This document shows, piece by piece, positions 7,386 through 17,599 of a stretch of DNA of 64,000 bases. Source of the DNA: Alphaproteobacteria bacterium. GTDB lineage: Bacteria > Pseudomonadota > Alphaproteobacteria > UBA8366 > GCA-2717185. The notes beneath the pieces are model-generated. The model saw only the letters and a list, made by a program, of their open reading frames with translations, had not been told where the DNA came from and did not search any database. A program made the position numbers and the translations under genes. The DNA lies in NCBI GenBank assembly GCA_028822585.1, contig JAPKDL010000007.1, forward strand, positions 1 through 64,000, given 5' to 3'. Positions within the stretch are counted from its first letter, which is position 1, and each line of letters begins with the position of its first letter.

Positions 7386-8072
7386 ATGATCGGAAAAAAA
7401 GTATTGTTGGTGGATGATGACGAAGCGCTTGGTGAGTCGTTGTCGGAACAGTTGCGGCTCAATGAAGAGTTCGAAACCACCGTTGCGGGCACTGCATCCG
7501 AGGGACTGGGAATTGCGAAGACTGATTACTTCGACGCCCTTCTTCTGGATGTGGATCTGCCAGATATGGATGGCTGGGAGGCCTGCCGCTTGATGCGCCG
7601 GAACGGTGTGACGGCGCCAATTATCATGTTGACCGGCGCTGATACGGATGTGGATGCGATTTTGGGTTTGGATGCAGGGGCCAACGACTATGTGACTAAG
7701 CCGTTTCGGTTGGGCGTGTTGTTGGCGCGTCTGCGGGCTCAGCTTCACCAGCACGAACAGAGTGAAGATGGGATGTTCACCATTGGGCCTTATTCATTTC
7801 TGCCCAGCGGGAAAATTCTTGTCGACGATGAAACGGAACGAAAAGTTCGGTTGACGGAAAAGGAAACCGCGATTTTAAAATATTTGTACCGGTCGGGAGA
7901 TAAGGTTGTGGATCGGGACACGTTATTGGACGAAGTGTGGGGATATAACGCGGGTGTCACAACACATACGCTGGAAACCCATGTGTATCGGTTGCGGCAA
8001 AAAATTGAACGTGATCCGTCCAATTCCGAAATCCTTGTGACGGAGCCCGGCGGTTATCGCCTGGCCCCCTGA
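7386..8072 (+). CDS. OmpR/PhoB-family response regulator
   Basis: Two-domain transcription regulator. The receiver domain (about 1-120) has the acidic pocket VDDDE at 9-13, phospho-acceptor Asp55 (LLLDVDLPDMDG), Thr83 and Lys105 (VTKPF). The C-terminal winged-helix domain (about 130-228) ends in the family's typical HVYRLRQKI recognition-helix region and a GYRL wing. No sensor kinase is adjacent, so it is an orphan here. It is followed 24 bases later by a metallo-hydrolase gene, probably in one transcript. Regulon unknown. Confidence 0.92.
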   Translation: MIGKKVLLVDDDEALGESLSEQLRLNEEFETTVAGTASEGLGIAKTDYFDALLLDVDLPDMDGWEACRLMRRNGVTAPIIMLTGADTDVDAILGLDAGANDYVTKPFRLGVLLARLRAQLHQHEQSEDGMFTIGPYSFLPSGKILVDDETERKVRLTEKETAILKYLYRSGDKVVDRDTLLDEVWGYNAGVTTHTLETHVYRLRQKIERDPSNSEILVTEPGGYRLAP

Positions 8073-8096
8073 GGTTGGGATAGGGGTCGTAGTTTG

Positions 8097-8927
8097 ATGG
8101 AATGGACCGACTTTTCCGTGAAATTCTGGGGTGTGCGCGGCAGCATTGCGTGCCCGGGCCCGTCAACTGTGCGCTATGGCGGAAATACATCGTGTCTGGA
8201 GGTTATGTGTGGCGACCGCCGGTTGATTTTTGATGGGGGCACCGGGCTGCGAACTCTGGGTCAAACGATGATGGGGCAAAACCCCTGCGATGTTGATTTA
8301 TTGCTGACGCATACGCATTTTGACCATGTTTGCGGCTTGCCATTTTTTGCGCCGTTCTATATTCCCGGCAACAAGATCCGGCTATGGGCGGGCCATTTGG
8401 ATGCGGAGCTTGGCGTGGAGAAAGTGATCCATGACATGATGATTGCGCCATTGTTTCCCGTGCCGCCGGGCGCGTTTCAAGCGGAGGTATCTTATAATGA
8501 TTTTGAATGTGGAACGACCCTGACGTTGGGTGACGGCGTTTCTGTCCGCACATGCGCGCTCAATCATCCCAACCGCGCGACCGGTTATCGGGTTGATTTT
8601 GAGGGTCGGTCATTGTGCTATATCACCGATACGGAACATGTTGAAGGCGAACGTGACGCAGCGATTGTCAAGCTGATTCAAGACGCCGATCTCGTCATTT
8701 ACGATTCCACGTTCACCGATGCGGAATATTCTAAATTCAAAGGTTATGGACATTCGACGTGGGAGGAAGGAGTTCGTCTGGCCGACGAGGCGCATGTAAA
8801 GACCTTGGTCTTGTTCCACCATGACCCAAGCCATGACGACGATTTTATGGACCAAGTAGCGAAAGATGCCGAAACCTCGCGGCCCGGCACGCTGGTAGCG
8901 CGCGAAGGCGATACTTTGTTACCATGA
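8097..8927 (+). CDS. MBL-fold metallo-hydrolase
   Basis: Metallo-beta-lactamase-fold protein of the PhnP/phosphodiesterase-like branch. The N-terminus has the GVRGSI signature of this branch, and THTHFDH at about 71-77 is the HxHxDH metal site; later metal ligands are visible in NHPN, ITDTEH and LFHHDPSHDD. ATG 8097 is taken rather than the TTG three bases before it. The gene sits right behind a response regulator, suggesting a signalling role such as hydrolysis of a phosphodiester second messenger, but this is inference from position. Confidence 0.85.
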   Translation: MEWTDFSVKFWGVRGSIACPGPSTVRYGGNTSCLEVMCGDRRLIFDGGTGLRTLGQTMMGQNPCDVDLLLTHTHFDHVCGLPFFAPFYIPGNKIRLWAGHLDAELGVEKVIHDMMIAPLFPVPPGAFQAEVSYNDFECGTTLTLGDGVSVRTCALNHPNRATGYRVDFEGRSLCYITDTEHVEGERDAAIVKLIQDADLVIYDSTFTDAEYSKFKGYGHSTWEEGVRLADEAHVKTLVLFHHDPSHDDDFMDQVAKDAETSRPGTLVAREGDTLLP

Positions 8928-8951
8928 GAGGGTCCCTATGAGAGGACGCCC

Positions 8952-9140
8952 ATGAAGTGGCACCTGCCGCAGGACGATAGCGAGCGGTTGGCCACTTGGC
9001 CACGGCGGGACTTTAAGAGCGTGGCTAAGCGCAGGGGTATGCGCTGGTGGTGCCCCGCGATCACACGATGATGATTATTAAAGGCGTGGCGGAGCCGGTC
9101 GATGTCGTTGTGCTGGCCGATAAATTTTGGGTGACTGAAT
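8952..9140 (+). pseudogene. possible remnant of a small gene
   Basis: After the MBL gene a frame starting at ATG 8952 reads MKWHLPQDDSERLATWPRRD and stops early at a TGA near 9070. A second frame, open from about 9047, continues with HTMMIIKGVAEPVDVVVLAD and KFWVTEF up to the end of the convergent permease gene. The two halves join into a plausible small protein if one frameshift is allowed near 9050. I do not recognise the family. It could also be a coincidence of two short frames. Confidence 0.3.
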
Positions 9141-10298
9141 TTATTTATAAGGGTCGGCGGCGTCGCGTAACCCATCGCCTAGGAATTGAAATGCCAGCAC
9201 GATTAGGATTACCGGGATCACCGGATACATCAGCCAGGGATACAGCGCGACGACGTTGATGTTTTGCGCTTCGTTCAACAATACGCCCCAACTAGTGATC
9301 GGCGGGCGCAGGCCCAGCCCCAGGAAACTCAAGGCTGTTTCCCCCAGAATCATGCTGGGAATCGACAAGGTGGCCGATGCGATCAGGTGACTCATGAAGC
9401 TGGGCAGCAAATGATGTCCAATAATGCGGCTGGGTTTTGCACCCATGAGCTGGGCCGCGACGCAGAAATCTTCTTCGCGCAAGGCCAATAATTTGGAACG
9501 CACCGCGCGCGCCAGTCCCGGCCAATCCAACATACCCAAAATGACCGTAATGCCCATGAACACCAGAATGGGGCTCCACGTGACCGGTAGAATTGCTGAC
9601 AGCGCCATCCATAATGGCAGGGACGGAAAGGAGCGGATGATTTCGATAATCCGCTGGACGATGGAATCGACCATGCCGCCATAATACCCGGCTAAGCCGC
9701 CAATGGTCAGCCCCATGGCGAAGCTAATAATGATGCCGACCAACCCGACCGTCAACGATATGCGCGCGCCGTACAATATTCGGCTGAGCACGTCCCGACC
9801 CAGTCGATCCGTGCCCAGGAAAAACAACTGTCCATTCGCTGCCGGGCACACCACGTGGAATTTGGCGTCAAACAGGTTCCAGAATTCATAGCGCGCACCG
9901 TCGTAATCATCACTATTGCAGAAAAACCGAATTTTTTGAATGCGGGCTGGGTCGTCTTTGTAAACCCATTGCAAATGTTCCATATCCAGGCTGACATTGT
10001 AGCCATAGACGAAGGGTCCGACGAAGTCGCCGTCATGGAACAGGTGAACCGATTGCGGTGGCGCGTACAGATAGTTGGTGTGGCGCGCTTGTAAATCATA
10101 AGGTGCTAGCATTTCGCTGACGACTATGGACAGATACACCATCAATAAAAACGCGCCGCTGACCACGGCCAGGCGATGGCGTTTCAGCTTCCACCACATC
10201 AGCCGCCACTGTGATGCCATGTAATAACGTTCTTGTTCCGGCGTCAGTGTAGTGGCGACATTGGGATCAAAGGGCGCGTCGTTGACGAAATGTTTCAT
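9141..10298 (-). CDS. oligopeptide-type ABC transporter permease (DppC/OppC/YejE-like)
   Basis: Inner-membrane permease of a peptide/nickel-class importer. After a first membrane segment (AVVSGAFLLMVYLSIVV) there is a periplasmic region of about 100 residues, longer than in simple DppC, as found in YejE-like proteins. The core carries GTDRLGRDVLSRILYGARIS and the EAA loop EEDFCVAAQLMGAKPSRIIG that docks to the ATPase. The start overlaps the upstream permease stop by 4 bases. It is the last gene of a long minus-strand run and converges on the MBL-hydrolase side. Confidence 0.9.
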   Translation of the reverse strand: MKHFVNDAPFDPNVATTLTPEQERYYMASQWRLMWWKLKRHRLAVVSGAFLLMVYLSIVVSEMLAPYDLQARHTNYLYAPPQSVHLFHDGDFVGPFVYGYNVSLDMEHLQWVYKDDPARIQKIRFFCNSDDYDGARYEFWNLFDAKFHVVCPAANGQLFFLGTDRLGRDVLSRILYGARISLTVGLVGIIISFAMGLTIGGLAGYYGGMVDSIVQRIIEIIRSFPSLPLWMALSAILPVTWSPILVFMGITVILGMLDWPGLARAVRSKLLALREEDFCVAAQLMGAKPSRIIGHHLLPSFMSHLIASATLSIPSMILGETALSFLGLGLRPPITSWGVLLNEAQNINVVALYPWLMYPVIPVILIVLAFQFLGDGLRDAADPYK

Positions 10299-11293
10299 CG
10301 GCTCGCCCCCCCGCTTAACCGGATGCGTGGGTCAAGCGCGGCCAGCGCTAGATCCGACAGCAATGTGCCGATGACGGTCAGTGTCGCCAGACACATAAGG
10401 AACGATCCGGCGAGGTACATGTCCTGGCTTTGCAATGCGTTTAGCAACATCGGCCCAGTGGTTGGCAGCGACAACACGATGGAGACGATCGCCGCGCCGG
10501 AAATGATTTCGGGCAATAAATTACCGATATCGGCGATGAAAGGATTCAACGCCATGCGCAACGGATATTTCACTAGCGCGCGTCCCGGCGGCAACCCTTT
10601 GGCTTTCGCCGTCACGTAATATTGCTTATTCAACTCGTCGAGAAGATTGGCGCGCAATCGCCGGATCATCCCGGCTGTGCCGGATGTTCCGATGACCAGA
10701 ACCGGCACCCAAAGATGTTCGAGAATCGATAGTATTTTATCCAAAGACCATCCTGCTGCGATATATTGTGGGTCCATCAGCCCGCCAATGGATGTGCCAA
10801 AGATGCTGAAGGCCAGCCATTGCAACACCAGGGCGAGCAGAAAATTTGGCGTCGCCAATCCCAGAAAACCCAAGAATGTAAGGCTGTAATCTCCCAGACT
10901 GTATTGTCGCACCGCTGAATAAACGCCAATTGGAAACGCCACGACCCAGGTGAAGATGATTGTTGTAAATGATATGATAAAGCTTAACAGCAACCTGTCG
11001 CCAACGACGTCCGATACCGGCTGACTGTATTCGAAAGAATATCCAAAATCACCGTGCAACATGCCCACGACCCATGCGAAATATTGCTCCAACATCGATT
11101 TGTCGAAACCGTATTGTTGCTTGATGAATTCAATTTTCGCTTTGTCGATGGACTCGCCGCGGCTTTGTAGCTCGTTCATATAGGTCGTGAAATAGTCGCC
11201 GGGCGGCAATTGGATAATGATGAACACCAACGCGCTGATGACCAGCAACGTTGGAATCATGACCAGAACCCGGCGGGCGAGATACTCTAACAC
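10295..11293 (-). CDS. oligopeptide-type ABC transporter permease (DppB/OppB/YejB-like)
   Basis: The partner permease. The N-terminus MLEYLARRVLVMIPTLLVIS is the typical first membrane helix of the DppB class, and the EAA loop reads YYVTAKAKGLPPGRALVKYP. Six membrane segments are evident. The start codon is GTG at 11293, 12 bases after the substrate-binding protein gene stop. The conserved order binding protein, B-type and C-type permease supports a complete importer with the ATPase gene upstream. Confidence 0.9.
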   Translation of the reverse strand: MLEYLARRVLVMIPTLLVISALVFIIIQLPPGDYFTTYMNELQSRGESIDKAKIEFIKQQYGFDKSMLEQYFAWVVGMLHGDFGYSFEYSQPVSDVVGDRLLLSFIISFTTIIFTWVVAFPIGVYSAVRQYSLGDYSLTFLGFLGLATPNFLLALVLQWLAFSIFGTSIGGLMDPQYIAAGWSLDKILSILEHLWVPVLVIGTSGTAGMIRRLRANLLDELNKQYYVTAKAKGLPPGRALVKYPLRMALNPFIADIGNLLPEIISGAAIVSIVLSLPTTGPMLLNALQSQDMYLAGSFLMCLATLTVIGTLLSDLALAALDPRIRLSGGASR

Positions 11294-11305
11294 GATGGCA
11301 TTGCC

Positions 11306-13243
11306 TTACCTGTACGTAGCTTGTTTTTTGGGTGGGGATGTGTCGGTAAACCAGAAACTATCCGGTTCGTACATGCCGAATTGTGCGCAGGGTAGCCATG
11401 TATAAATAGCTTTTACCGGCACGTTTTTCAGGGTGTTGCGCACCACAATGGGCTGAAGAACGCCGGAAATTAGGCCAATCGAATATACCTGGTCGGCGTG
11501 GATCGTCAGCATCTCATGCCATATTGTGCGCCGCGCGTCGGTTGAGGTCGCGCGGAGCCATTTTTTGTGAAGCACCTTTAACCGTTTGGGCTCGGGCATG
11601 TCTATGGCTTCGCCCATGTTGCCCATGGTTTCGTGACTTTGCCCCCATTTCGGCCATTGATATTGCACTTGGGAGGTTGGCGCGAGGTCTTCGGGGTCCA
11701 TGTCGGCGGTGGGCAGGCCGTTTTCTAATCCCGATGAAATCGACATGACGGTTTCCCCGGCGTAGATGCGGTTGCGCATGACCTCGCGCTGGGTCGGTTT
11801 GGTGTGTAGTTTCGCGCCAATCAAGGCCCAGCTATCCTGGATTAACTCCAAAACATCGGCTTCTTCGGTGCTTTCGCCGGTGGATTCCACAATGATGTCC
11901 AAGGGGCGACCATCGGGTAGCAGGCGGATGCCGCGGTCGTCCCGTTTTTCCAGCCCTATGGAATCAAGTTGCCGGTTCGCTTCGGCGATATCATATTTAG
12001 CCCAGCTTTTCTGGTATTTGTCGCGGAACAGCGGACTGCCGGGAAGCACCGTATTTTGGGCTTCCAACGCCAGGCCAAAATAGATCACTCGGTTCAATTC
12101 ATGCCGATTGACCGCGAGTGATATGGCGCGGCGGAACCGCACGTCACGCAGCAACTTTCGCCATACTGGGTCATTGGTGTTCAAGTTGGGGAACAACGCC
12201 ATATGCGCGCCCTTGCCGGTGCGCCACAGGCGGGTGTTGAACCCACTTTTCTTTTCGTTACGTTTCAGAAACGTAAAGTTGTCAAACCGCAGATACCGCG
12301 CCTGTAAATCGGCTTGGCCCGTGCCCACCTTGGCGGGAATGATATTGCTGCTGGCGATGCCGAACACCACCTGGTCGATATATGGCAATTGCCGCCCGTC
12401 CGGGTCGACCTTGTGATAATATGGATTGCGTTTGAAAACGTATTGTTCCGAGGGTCCCTTGGTGGTGTTGACCCAGGGTTGCAGCGATGGGAGGCGAATA
12501 TTTTTGTTTTTGTACTGGTGGTCCAGTTTGTTGTGCAGCGCCGCCCAGTTTCGCTGGCCCTTTTTTTTAGCCTTGGTGTTCAGCTTGGCCGTGTCTTTGT
12601 AACGCGCGTGGTATTTTCGCAGATAATGGGCGGGCCGGTAAACGTATAACGGGCGCGCGCCCGCCAGCGCCGGCAAAAACGCCGGGTTCGGATTGTCCCA
12701 TTCGAAACGGATTGTCACATCGTCGATGATGGTGACGGCTGGTGGCTTGCCGTCGACGCGCAGCACGGCGGGTGGCCCTGTTGGCGACAACATGTCGTGG
12801 TTCGCCACATCTTCCCAATAGTAACGGAAATCTTCGGTGGTGAACGGCGCCCCGTCGGACCATTTATGCCCCGGGCGAAGATGTAGCGTGAATTTACGAC
12901 CATCTTCGATCTCCAAATCCCGCAAAATATCCGGCACGATGTCGAGGTCACGGTTATATCCGGCCAATCGCGCATAGCCATAGACGACCATCAATCGAAT
13001 ATCCTTGGGCCGCGCCATAAACATTTTCATAGCGCCGCCATGGCGTCCGATGCTTTGATTGGCCAAATTCATGGGGCGAATATAGGGCGTTTCCGGCAAT
13101 CGTTGGCCAACCGGCGGCAGTTTGCCCGCCGCGACATCCGCCGCCAAAGTGGGTGGTTCGATGTAAGACTTTGCATTTACGCAGTGCGGCGTGAACGCGA
13201 TGACAAGGGATGCGATGGCGGTGCATAATAGTGCTGGAGACAT
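11306..13243 (-). CDS. extracellular solute-binding protein family 5
   Basis: Periplasmic peptide-binding component, 645 residues from ATG 13243, which overlaps the ATPase stop by one base (TAATG). Longer upstream frames would read into the ATPase gene and are rejected. The first about 24 residues are a signal peptide (LLCTAIASLVIAF, cleavage near CVNAKS). The family core is clear: LHLRPGHKWSDGAPFTTEDF and VRFRRAISLAVNRHELNRVI. Large SBP-5 proteins of this size resemble YejA. Ligand unknown; the glycan genes upstream raise the idea of a muropeptide or glycopeptide. Confidence 0.88.
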   Translation of the reverse strand: MSPALLCTAIASLVIAFTPHCVNAKSYIEPPTLAADVAAGKLPPVGQRLPETPYIRPMNLANQSIGRHGGAMKMFMARPKDIRLMVVYGYARLAGYNRDLDIVPDILRDLEIEDGRKFTLHLRPGHKWSDGAPFTTEDFRYYWEDVANHDMLSPTGPPAVLRVDGKPPAVTIIDDVTIRFEWDNPNPAFLPALAGARPLYVYRPAHYLRKYHARYKDTAKLNTKAKKKGQRNWAALHNKLDHQYKNKNIRLPSLQPWVNTTKGPSEQYVFKRNPYYHKVDPDGRQLPYIDQVVFGIASSNIIPAKVGTGQADLQARYLRFDNFTFLKRNEKKSGFNTRLWRTGKGAHMALFPNLNTNDPVWRKLLRDVRFRRAISLAVNRHELNRVIYFGLALEAQNTVLPGSPLFRDKYQKSWAKYDIAEANRQLDSIGLEKRDDRGIRLLPDGRPLDIIVESTGESTEEADVLELIQDSWALIGAKLHTKPTQREVMRNRIYAGETVMSISSGLENGLPTADMDPEDLAPTSQVQYQWPKWGQSHETMGNMGEAIDMPEPKRLKVLHKKWLRATSTDARRTIWHEMLTIHADQVYSIGLISGVLQPIVVRNTLKNVPVKAIYTWLPCAQFGMYEPDSFWFTDTSPPKKQATYR

Positions 13244-15135
13244 TACGCGGACTCCTGAAGATTGACATCGGCCAGGGCGCGAACGATATGGCCGCCGCCA
13301 ATGTCCCGAAGAATAGGCCTGTTCCCCGGCGTTTCGGCGAAAGGATGGGGCCATTCTGACGGCGTGGACGCCTTTTCCGCCATAAGGTTTTCGAAATTTA
13401 AGGGCGCATCCAAATTCGCTTCCGGCACCGCTTGCAACAGCGCCTGGGTGTAGGGGTGGGTTGGTTGTTTGAACAACATTTCGCGCGGCGCCATTTCCAC
13501 CAATTGGCCCTGGCACATGACCGCAATACGATTAGCGATATAGTCGACGACCGCTAAATTATGGGAAATGAACAAATAGGTGAGCCCAAGTTCCGCCTGT
13601 AAATCTTTAAGAAGGTTAAGAATCTGTGCTTGAATTGATACATCCAGCGCAGATACGGGTTCATCGCAAATGAGTAAATCGGGTTGCAACGCCAGGGCGC
13701 GCGCGATGCCAATGCGTTGACGCTGGCCACCTGAAAAACTGTGCGGATACCGGCTTAGATGCCGCACGTCCAGGCCCACCAAGCGCATTAATTCGCGCGC
13801 CGCGTTGCGTTGGCTTTCGGCGTCGCCAATCCCATGGATGACCAAGGGTTCGGTGATGATGTCGAACACGGGCATGCGCGGATTTAATGAACTGAACGGG
13901 TCCTGGAAAATGAACTGCATCTTGCGGCGGAAGGGAATCAGGGCTTTCGGCGTCAAGGCTAGAACATCGATCAACGACCCGCGATTGTTATAAGTGACGG
14001 TGCCGGAATCGGGGGTTAGCGCCCGCATCAACATTTTCGATAAAGTTGTTTTGCCACAGCCACTTTCGCCGACTAGCCCTAGACATTCGCCCCGGGCGAT
14101 TTCAAAGCTGACGCTGTCAACCGCTTTGACGCTTTCGCTCGGCCCGCCACTAAACAGCTTACTTTTGCGAATTTTAAACGCCTTGGACAAATTGTCTACT
14201 TTCAATAGGGGCGCCTTTGTGGCGTCGGTATTCGACCAAGGTTCTTTTGCTTCGTGCAAGAATGTTTTGTGATGCTCAATCTCGCGGATGGGGGTTAGCC
14301 GTTCGCCCGGCGCTAGACCGAAACGAGGGACTGCTTTGTGCAACGCTTTTAGATAAGGATGTCCCGGATTTCGGAAAATATCTTCGGTACCGCCGGATTC
14401 CATGACTTCACCGTGGTACATGACGACAATATCTTCGGCCATGTTGGCGACGACACCTAAATCGTGCGTGATCATCATCACGGCCATGCCAAGTTCGCCT
14501 TGCAGATCGCGCAAAAGTTTTAGGATTTGCGCCTGGATGGTGACGTCGAGCGCTGTCGTCGGTTCGTCTGCGATCAACAGGCCGGGGCGGCACACCAGCG
14601 CCATGGCGATCATCGTGCGTTGCCGTAATCCGCCGGAGAGTTCGAATGGATAGGTTTTCAGCGCGCGCGCCGGGTTTGGGAACCCGACCAGGCGCAGCAT
14701 TTCCTGGGTGACTTCCAAGCCTTCCGCTTTGCTAATTTTCCGGTGCAGATGCAAGGCTTCGCTGATTTGATCGCCAACAGTATGCAGCATGGACAGGGAT
14801 GTCATTGGTTCCTGAAAGATGATGGAGATGCTGCTGCCACGAATGGCGCGCATTGCGGCGCTGTTGGTGCCAAGCGCCGCAATGTCGACCGCATCGCCTG
14901 GTTTGTTCGGGTCGTTGAACATTATCCGACCGGATGAAATCGACGCCGCCTTGGGCAGAATGCCCATGATGGCTTGTGACATGACGGATTTTCCTGAACC
15001 GGATTCACCCACCAGCGCGACGGTTTGCCCCGGCTGAATTTGAAAGGAAACGCCCTTTACGGCCTCAAGCACCCCTTCGGGCAGGATGAATTGAACCTTC
15101 AAATTTTCAACGCTCAACAGTGGGGGTGGTGACAT
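13243..15135 (-). CDS. dual ATPase of oligopeptide-type ABC importer (YejF/GsiA-like)
   Basis: Two complete nucleotide-binding domains in one chain of 630 residues, as in YejF or GsiA. The first has Walker A GESGSGKS, signature LSGGLRQR and Walker [13 protein letters not shown]; the second has [17 protein letters not shown] and [12 protein letters not shown]. Each domain keeps its switch His (MITHDLG, FISHNLA). The true start is ATG 15135, four bases after the preceding stop; upstream frame extension overlaps the previous gene. It energises the two permeases downstream. Confidence 0.9.
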   Translation of the reverse strand: MSPPPLLSVENLKVQFILPEGVLEAVKGVSFQIQPGQTVALVGESGSGKSVMSQAIMGILPKAASISSGRIMFNDPNKPGDAVDIAALGTNSAAMRAIRGSSISIIFQEPMTSLSMLHTVGDQISEALHLHRKISKAEGLEVTQEMLRLVGFPNPARALKTYPFELSGGLRQRTMIAMALVCRPGLLIADEPTTALDVTIQAQILKLLRDLQGELGMAVMMITHDLGVVANMAEDIVVMYHGEVMESGGTEDIFRNPGHPYLKALHKAVPRFGLAPGERLTPIREIEHHKTFLHEAKEPWSNTDATKAPLLKVDNLSKAFKIRKSKLFSGGPSESVKAVDSVSFEIARGECLGLVGESGCGKTTLSKMLMRALTPDSGTVTYNNRGSLIDVLALTPKALIPFRRKMQFIFQDPFSSLNPRMPVFDIITEPLVIHGIGDAESQRNAARELMRLVGLDVRHLSRYPHSFSGGQRQRIGIARALALQPDLLICDEPVSALDVSIQAQILNLLKDLQAELGLTYLFISHNLAVVDYIANRIAVMCQGQLVEMAPREMLFKQPTHPYTQALLQAVPEANLDAPLNFENLMAEKASTPSEWPHPFAETPGNRPILRDIGGGHIVRALADVNLQESA

Positions 15136-15139
15136 TTGA

Positions 15140-15652
15140 TTACGCCTCATCCGCCATATTGATGGTAATGCCCATGGACGCGATATTTTCCATTGTTGTT
15201 TCATCCATTTCGGCATTGTTGTGGAACCCGGCCTGGACGACGTTATTGGCGATGTCATCGAATCCGTTTAATGACGATTCGAGGGTCATTTTTTCCGCCT
15301 TGCTAAACAATGTCAGTTGCATCCAACCCTCGTTTTTGTCCCGGTGCGTTGAATAAAATTTTAGCGCCACCTTGTTAATGTCCCGCCAGGCGATCCGTCG
15401 CCCCAAGGGTCCGTTGGCGATGACCCCTTCATCATCTGTTTCAATGATCGTCATTTGGCGCAAAGCGACCTTTGCGGCAAACCCTATAAACACTAATAAT
15501 ATGCCAGCGAGTATGGTTGACAATATGGGGCTGTCTTTAACAAAGTATAAAGGCGTCCCGAAGAACAAAACGCCGATCGCAGCGCGAACATAATCGCCGT
15601 ATAGGCTGGATAAAGGGTATTCTTGGGCGTTATTCATGTTACGGGGGCTCAT
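15140..15652 (-). CDS. small membrane protein with PH-like domain, unknown function
   Basis: A 170-residue protein. Two hydrophobic segments near the N-terminus (IGVLFFGTPLYFV and ILAGILLVFIGFAAKVAL) are followed by a soluble region that looks like a bacterial PH-type beta barrel (IIETDDEGVIANGPLGRRI, then AWRDINKVALKFY). ATG 15652 is chosen because it overlaps the deacetylase stop (ATGA). It sits between glycan-modifying and transport genes in a coupled run. No function can be named. Confidence 0.65.
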   Translation of the reverse strand: MSPRNMNNAQEYPLSSLYGDYVRAAIGVLFFGTPLYFVKDSPILSTILAGILLVFIGFAAKVALRQMTIIETDDEGVIANGPLGRRIAWRDINKVALKFYSTHRDKNEGWMQLTLFSKAEKMTLESSLNGFDDIANNVVQAGFHNNAEMDETTMENIASMGITINMADEA

Positions 15653-16437
15653 GCTGCGGGGTCTTTCCAAATGGCGGCAGGGTGGTCCGTGATGACCCGG
15701 ACCAGGTTTTCGATGAACGTCCAACAGGCGTCGTCATGCGCTGCGTGATGGGTCAACAACCCGGTTGGACCGTGTGAGCTGTTAGTGTAGTGGAGTCCAC
15801 GTTGGCGGCAAAATGACAGGTGTTGGATCGTAAGATCGAGGGCGGCGGCGTCCCCCAGGAACTTTCGGCCGCTCCGCCAATCGATGATATCGGCGTGGGT
15901 GTTGATTTGTGTGGGAATGTTGGGGCTCCGCGTCTGCAATGTGGTTCCATAGGTTGAAAATGATTGGAACCCGATTCTAGGCAAAAGTGGGGCGAGGGTG
16001 TCCGCCATACGATTCCACGGAGGCACGAACATCGGGCGAAACCGTGGTCCAAAAAGGCGGCGCAGCCGTTTAAACCCGGTCGTTAGGTCGCGCTGCATCG
16101 CGTCAAGCGAACGATGGGGGCCAAATTCGGCCTTTTTTTCATCGTCTGGGGCATGATTGGCGTGTGCGTATCCATGTTGAATCACGGATATATTGGGTCG
16201 GGCGGCGACAACGTTCGCCAACGCCGTCGTGGCATCTCTGGGAATTGAAGCGAGGGAAAGCGGCGTGTCGCCCGCTATATCCAAAAGCCGCGTTAAGGCG
16301 GTGGTGTCGTCTGTTGCGTCGTCGTCGCGCCACCAGAATGCTGCAACTCGCCCCGCGTCGCGCCATGCGTCGAGTTCCGCGATAAACGCGGCCCAGGCTG
16401 TGAGGTCATTAACGCGGTGCGAATGAGGCATGGTCAT
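15649..16437 (-). CDS. polysaccharide deacetylase-family protein
   Basis: NodB-like carbohydrate esterase fold. The catalytic and metal residues are visible: Asp pair in WRDDDA (36-41), metal His pair in QHGYAHAN (His88 and His92), and a FVPPWNR segment. No signal peptide, so it is probably cytoplasmic or acts on a lipid-linked precursor at the inner face of the membrane. It likely removes an acetyl group from an amino sugar made by the nearby glycosyltransferases. The start is 18 bases behind the MurG-like gene stop. Confidence 0.82.
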   Translation of the reverse strand: MTMPHSHRVNDLTAWAAFIAELDAWRDAGRVAAFWWRDDDATDDTTALTRLLDIAGDTPLSLASIPRDATTALANVVAARPNISVIQHGYAHANHAPDDEKKAEFGPHRSLDAMQRDLTTGFKRLRRLFGPRFRPMFVPPWNRMADTLAPLLPRIGFQSFSTYGTTLQTRSPNIPTQINTHADIIDWRSGRKFLGDAAALDLTIQHLSFCRQRGLHYTNSSHGPTGLLTHHAAHDDACWTFIENLVRVITDHPAAIWKDPAA

Positions 16438-16455
16438 TTGGTATAACGAATTTCA

Positions 16456-17592
16456 TCAGTGCTTTAAAGCGGTAAGACCAAGTAAAATTTTCGCCGTTTC
16501 CGCCGCGCCATTTCGGTTTAAAGTGTTTTTCGGCGGAGGTGGCGCGTCAACGACTGCATCCACGGTCGCCGCCAACAGAGCAGGAGTTAATTCCGCCTCC
16601 GAAATAAATTGAAACCCTGGATGGCGTGCTAATAATTTGGCCCGGACAGTTTGTTCGGTTTCCCCGTCCTGGGCGAATGGAACCAAAATAGACGGTGCGC
16701 TGGTTGCGAGCACATCCATGACCGTATTGTATCCCGCCTGACTGATCGATAGTGCGCAGTGAGACAAAATTTTGCGAAAATCAGGATTGAATTGCTCGAT
16801 GGTGACCCCGCCTGATCTTGCTAAGGCGTGTTGATCGGATTTGGGAAGGTTGGGGCCGGTGATAAGCCGCCATGGCGCATCGCGAAGCCGGGTTAAGGGG
16901 CGGGCCGCCAGCGCGCACCTTAACAATGCGCCCCCAACGGCACCGCCGCCGACCGAAACAACGATGCCGTTGCGCGTCGGCGCGTTTCGGGCTGAGGATA
17001 TTGACGGCGAAGAAACATAACCGGTGTAGCGAATTTTATCGGCGATCTTGGCGGCAGCAGTGAAAGTTTTGTCCAGCGTGATAAGCGATGGATCTCCATG
17101 GACCAACACCGCTGCACAATTTTTCTGAACAATATCCACGACCTCCTGAACCCGCGCTGGATTGCTTTTTGCGGCCAGAATATCACGGACCGACACTGCA
17201 ACGGGGACACCGCTCTCCTGTGCGGCTTGCAATAGCGGCAGCAATTCGAAGCGGAAACGACGCCGCGCAAAAGGATACCCTTCGATGAGAAGGACGTCGG
17301 GCGCGGTCACGCTGTAGGCGCGAAGTAAGGCGTCGCGGCGTCGATCTTCCCAGGCGGCGTCGATGGGGTGCCCGAATTCGTCTAACATTGTCTTGAAGGT
17401 GGCGTCTTGGGCGCGCACCGGAGGCAATTGCACGATTTTCACACCGCCCAAATCAAGCGCGGTATCGGTAAACCCACCAGTGACATAGGTGACATCTAGG
17501 CCGATGGTGGTCATTGCGCGTGTGATCGCGGCGGCGCGCATTTGGTGGCCGATGCCCAGCAGATGTTGAACGTAAAAAAGAACCCGTGCCAT
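16456..17592 (-). CDS. MurG-like glycosyltransferase (paralogue 1)
   Basis: GT-B glycosyltransferase with a MurG-like glycine-rich N-terminus (VLFYVQHLLGIGHQMRAAAI) and a donor-binding C-terminal part with QAGYNTVMDVLATSAPSILV. I took ATG 17592, seven bases after the phosphatase stop; an ATG seven codons earlier would overlap it. It shares its design with the glycosyltransferase at 20638, so the operon carries two related enzymes. Cytoplasmic face of the membrane is expected. Substrates unknown. Confidence 0.8.
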   Translation of the reverse strand: MARVLFYVQHLLGIGHQMRAAAITRAMTTIGLDVTYVTGGFTDTALDLGGVKIVQLPPVRAQDATFKTMLDEFGHPIDAAWEDRRRDALLRAYSVTAPDVLLIEGYPFARRRFRFELLPLLQAAQESGVPVAVSVRDILAAKSNPARVQEVVDIVQKNCAAVLVHGDPSLITLDKTFTAAAKIADKIRYTGYVSSPSISSARNAPTRNGIVVSVGGGAVGGALLRCALAARPLTRLRDAPWRLITGPNLPKSDQHALARSGGVTIEQFNPDFRKILSHCALSISQAGYNTVMDVLATSAPSILVPFAQDGETEQTVRAKLLARHPGFQFISEAELTPALLAATVDAVVDAPPPPKNTLNRNGAAETAKILLGLTALKH

Positions 17593-17599
17593 TTTAAAG

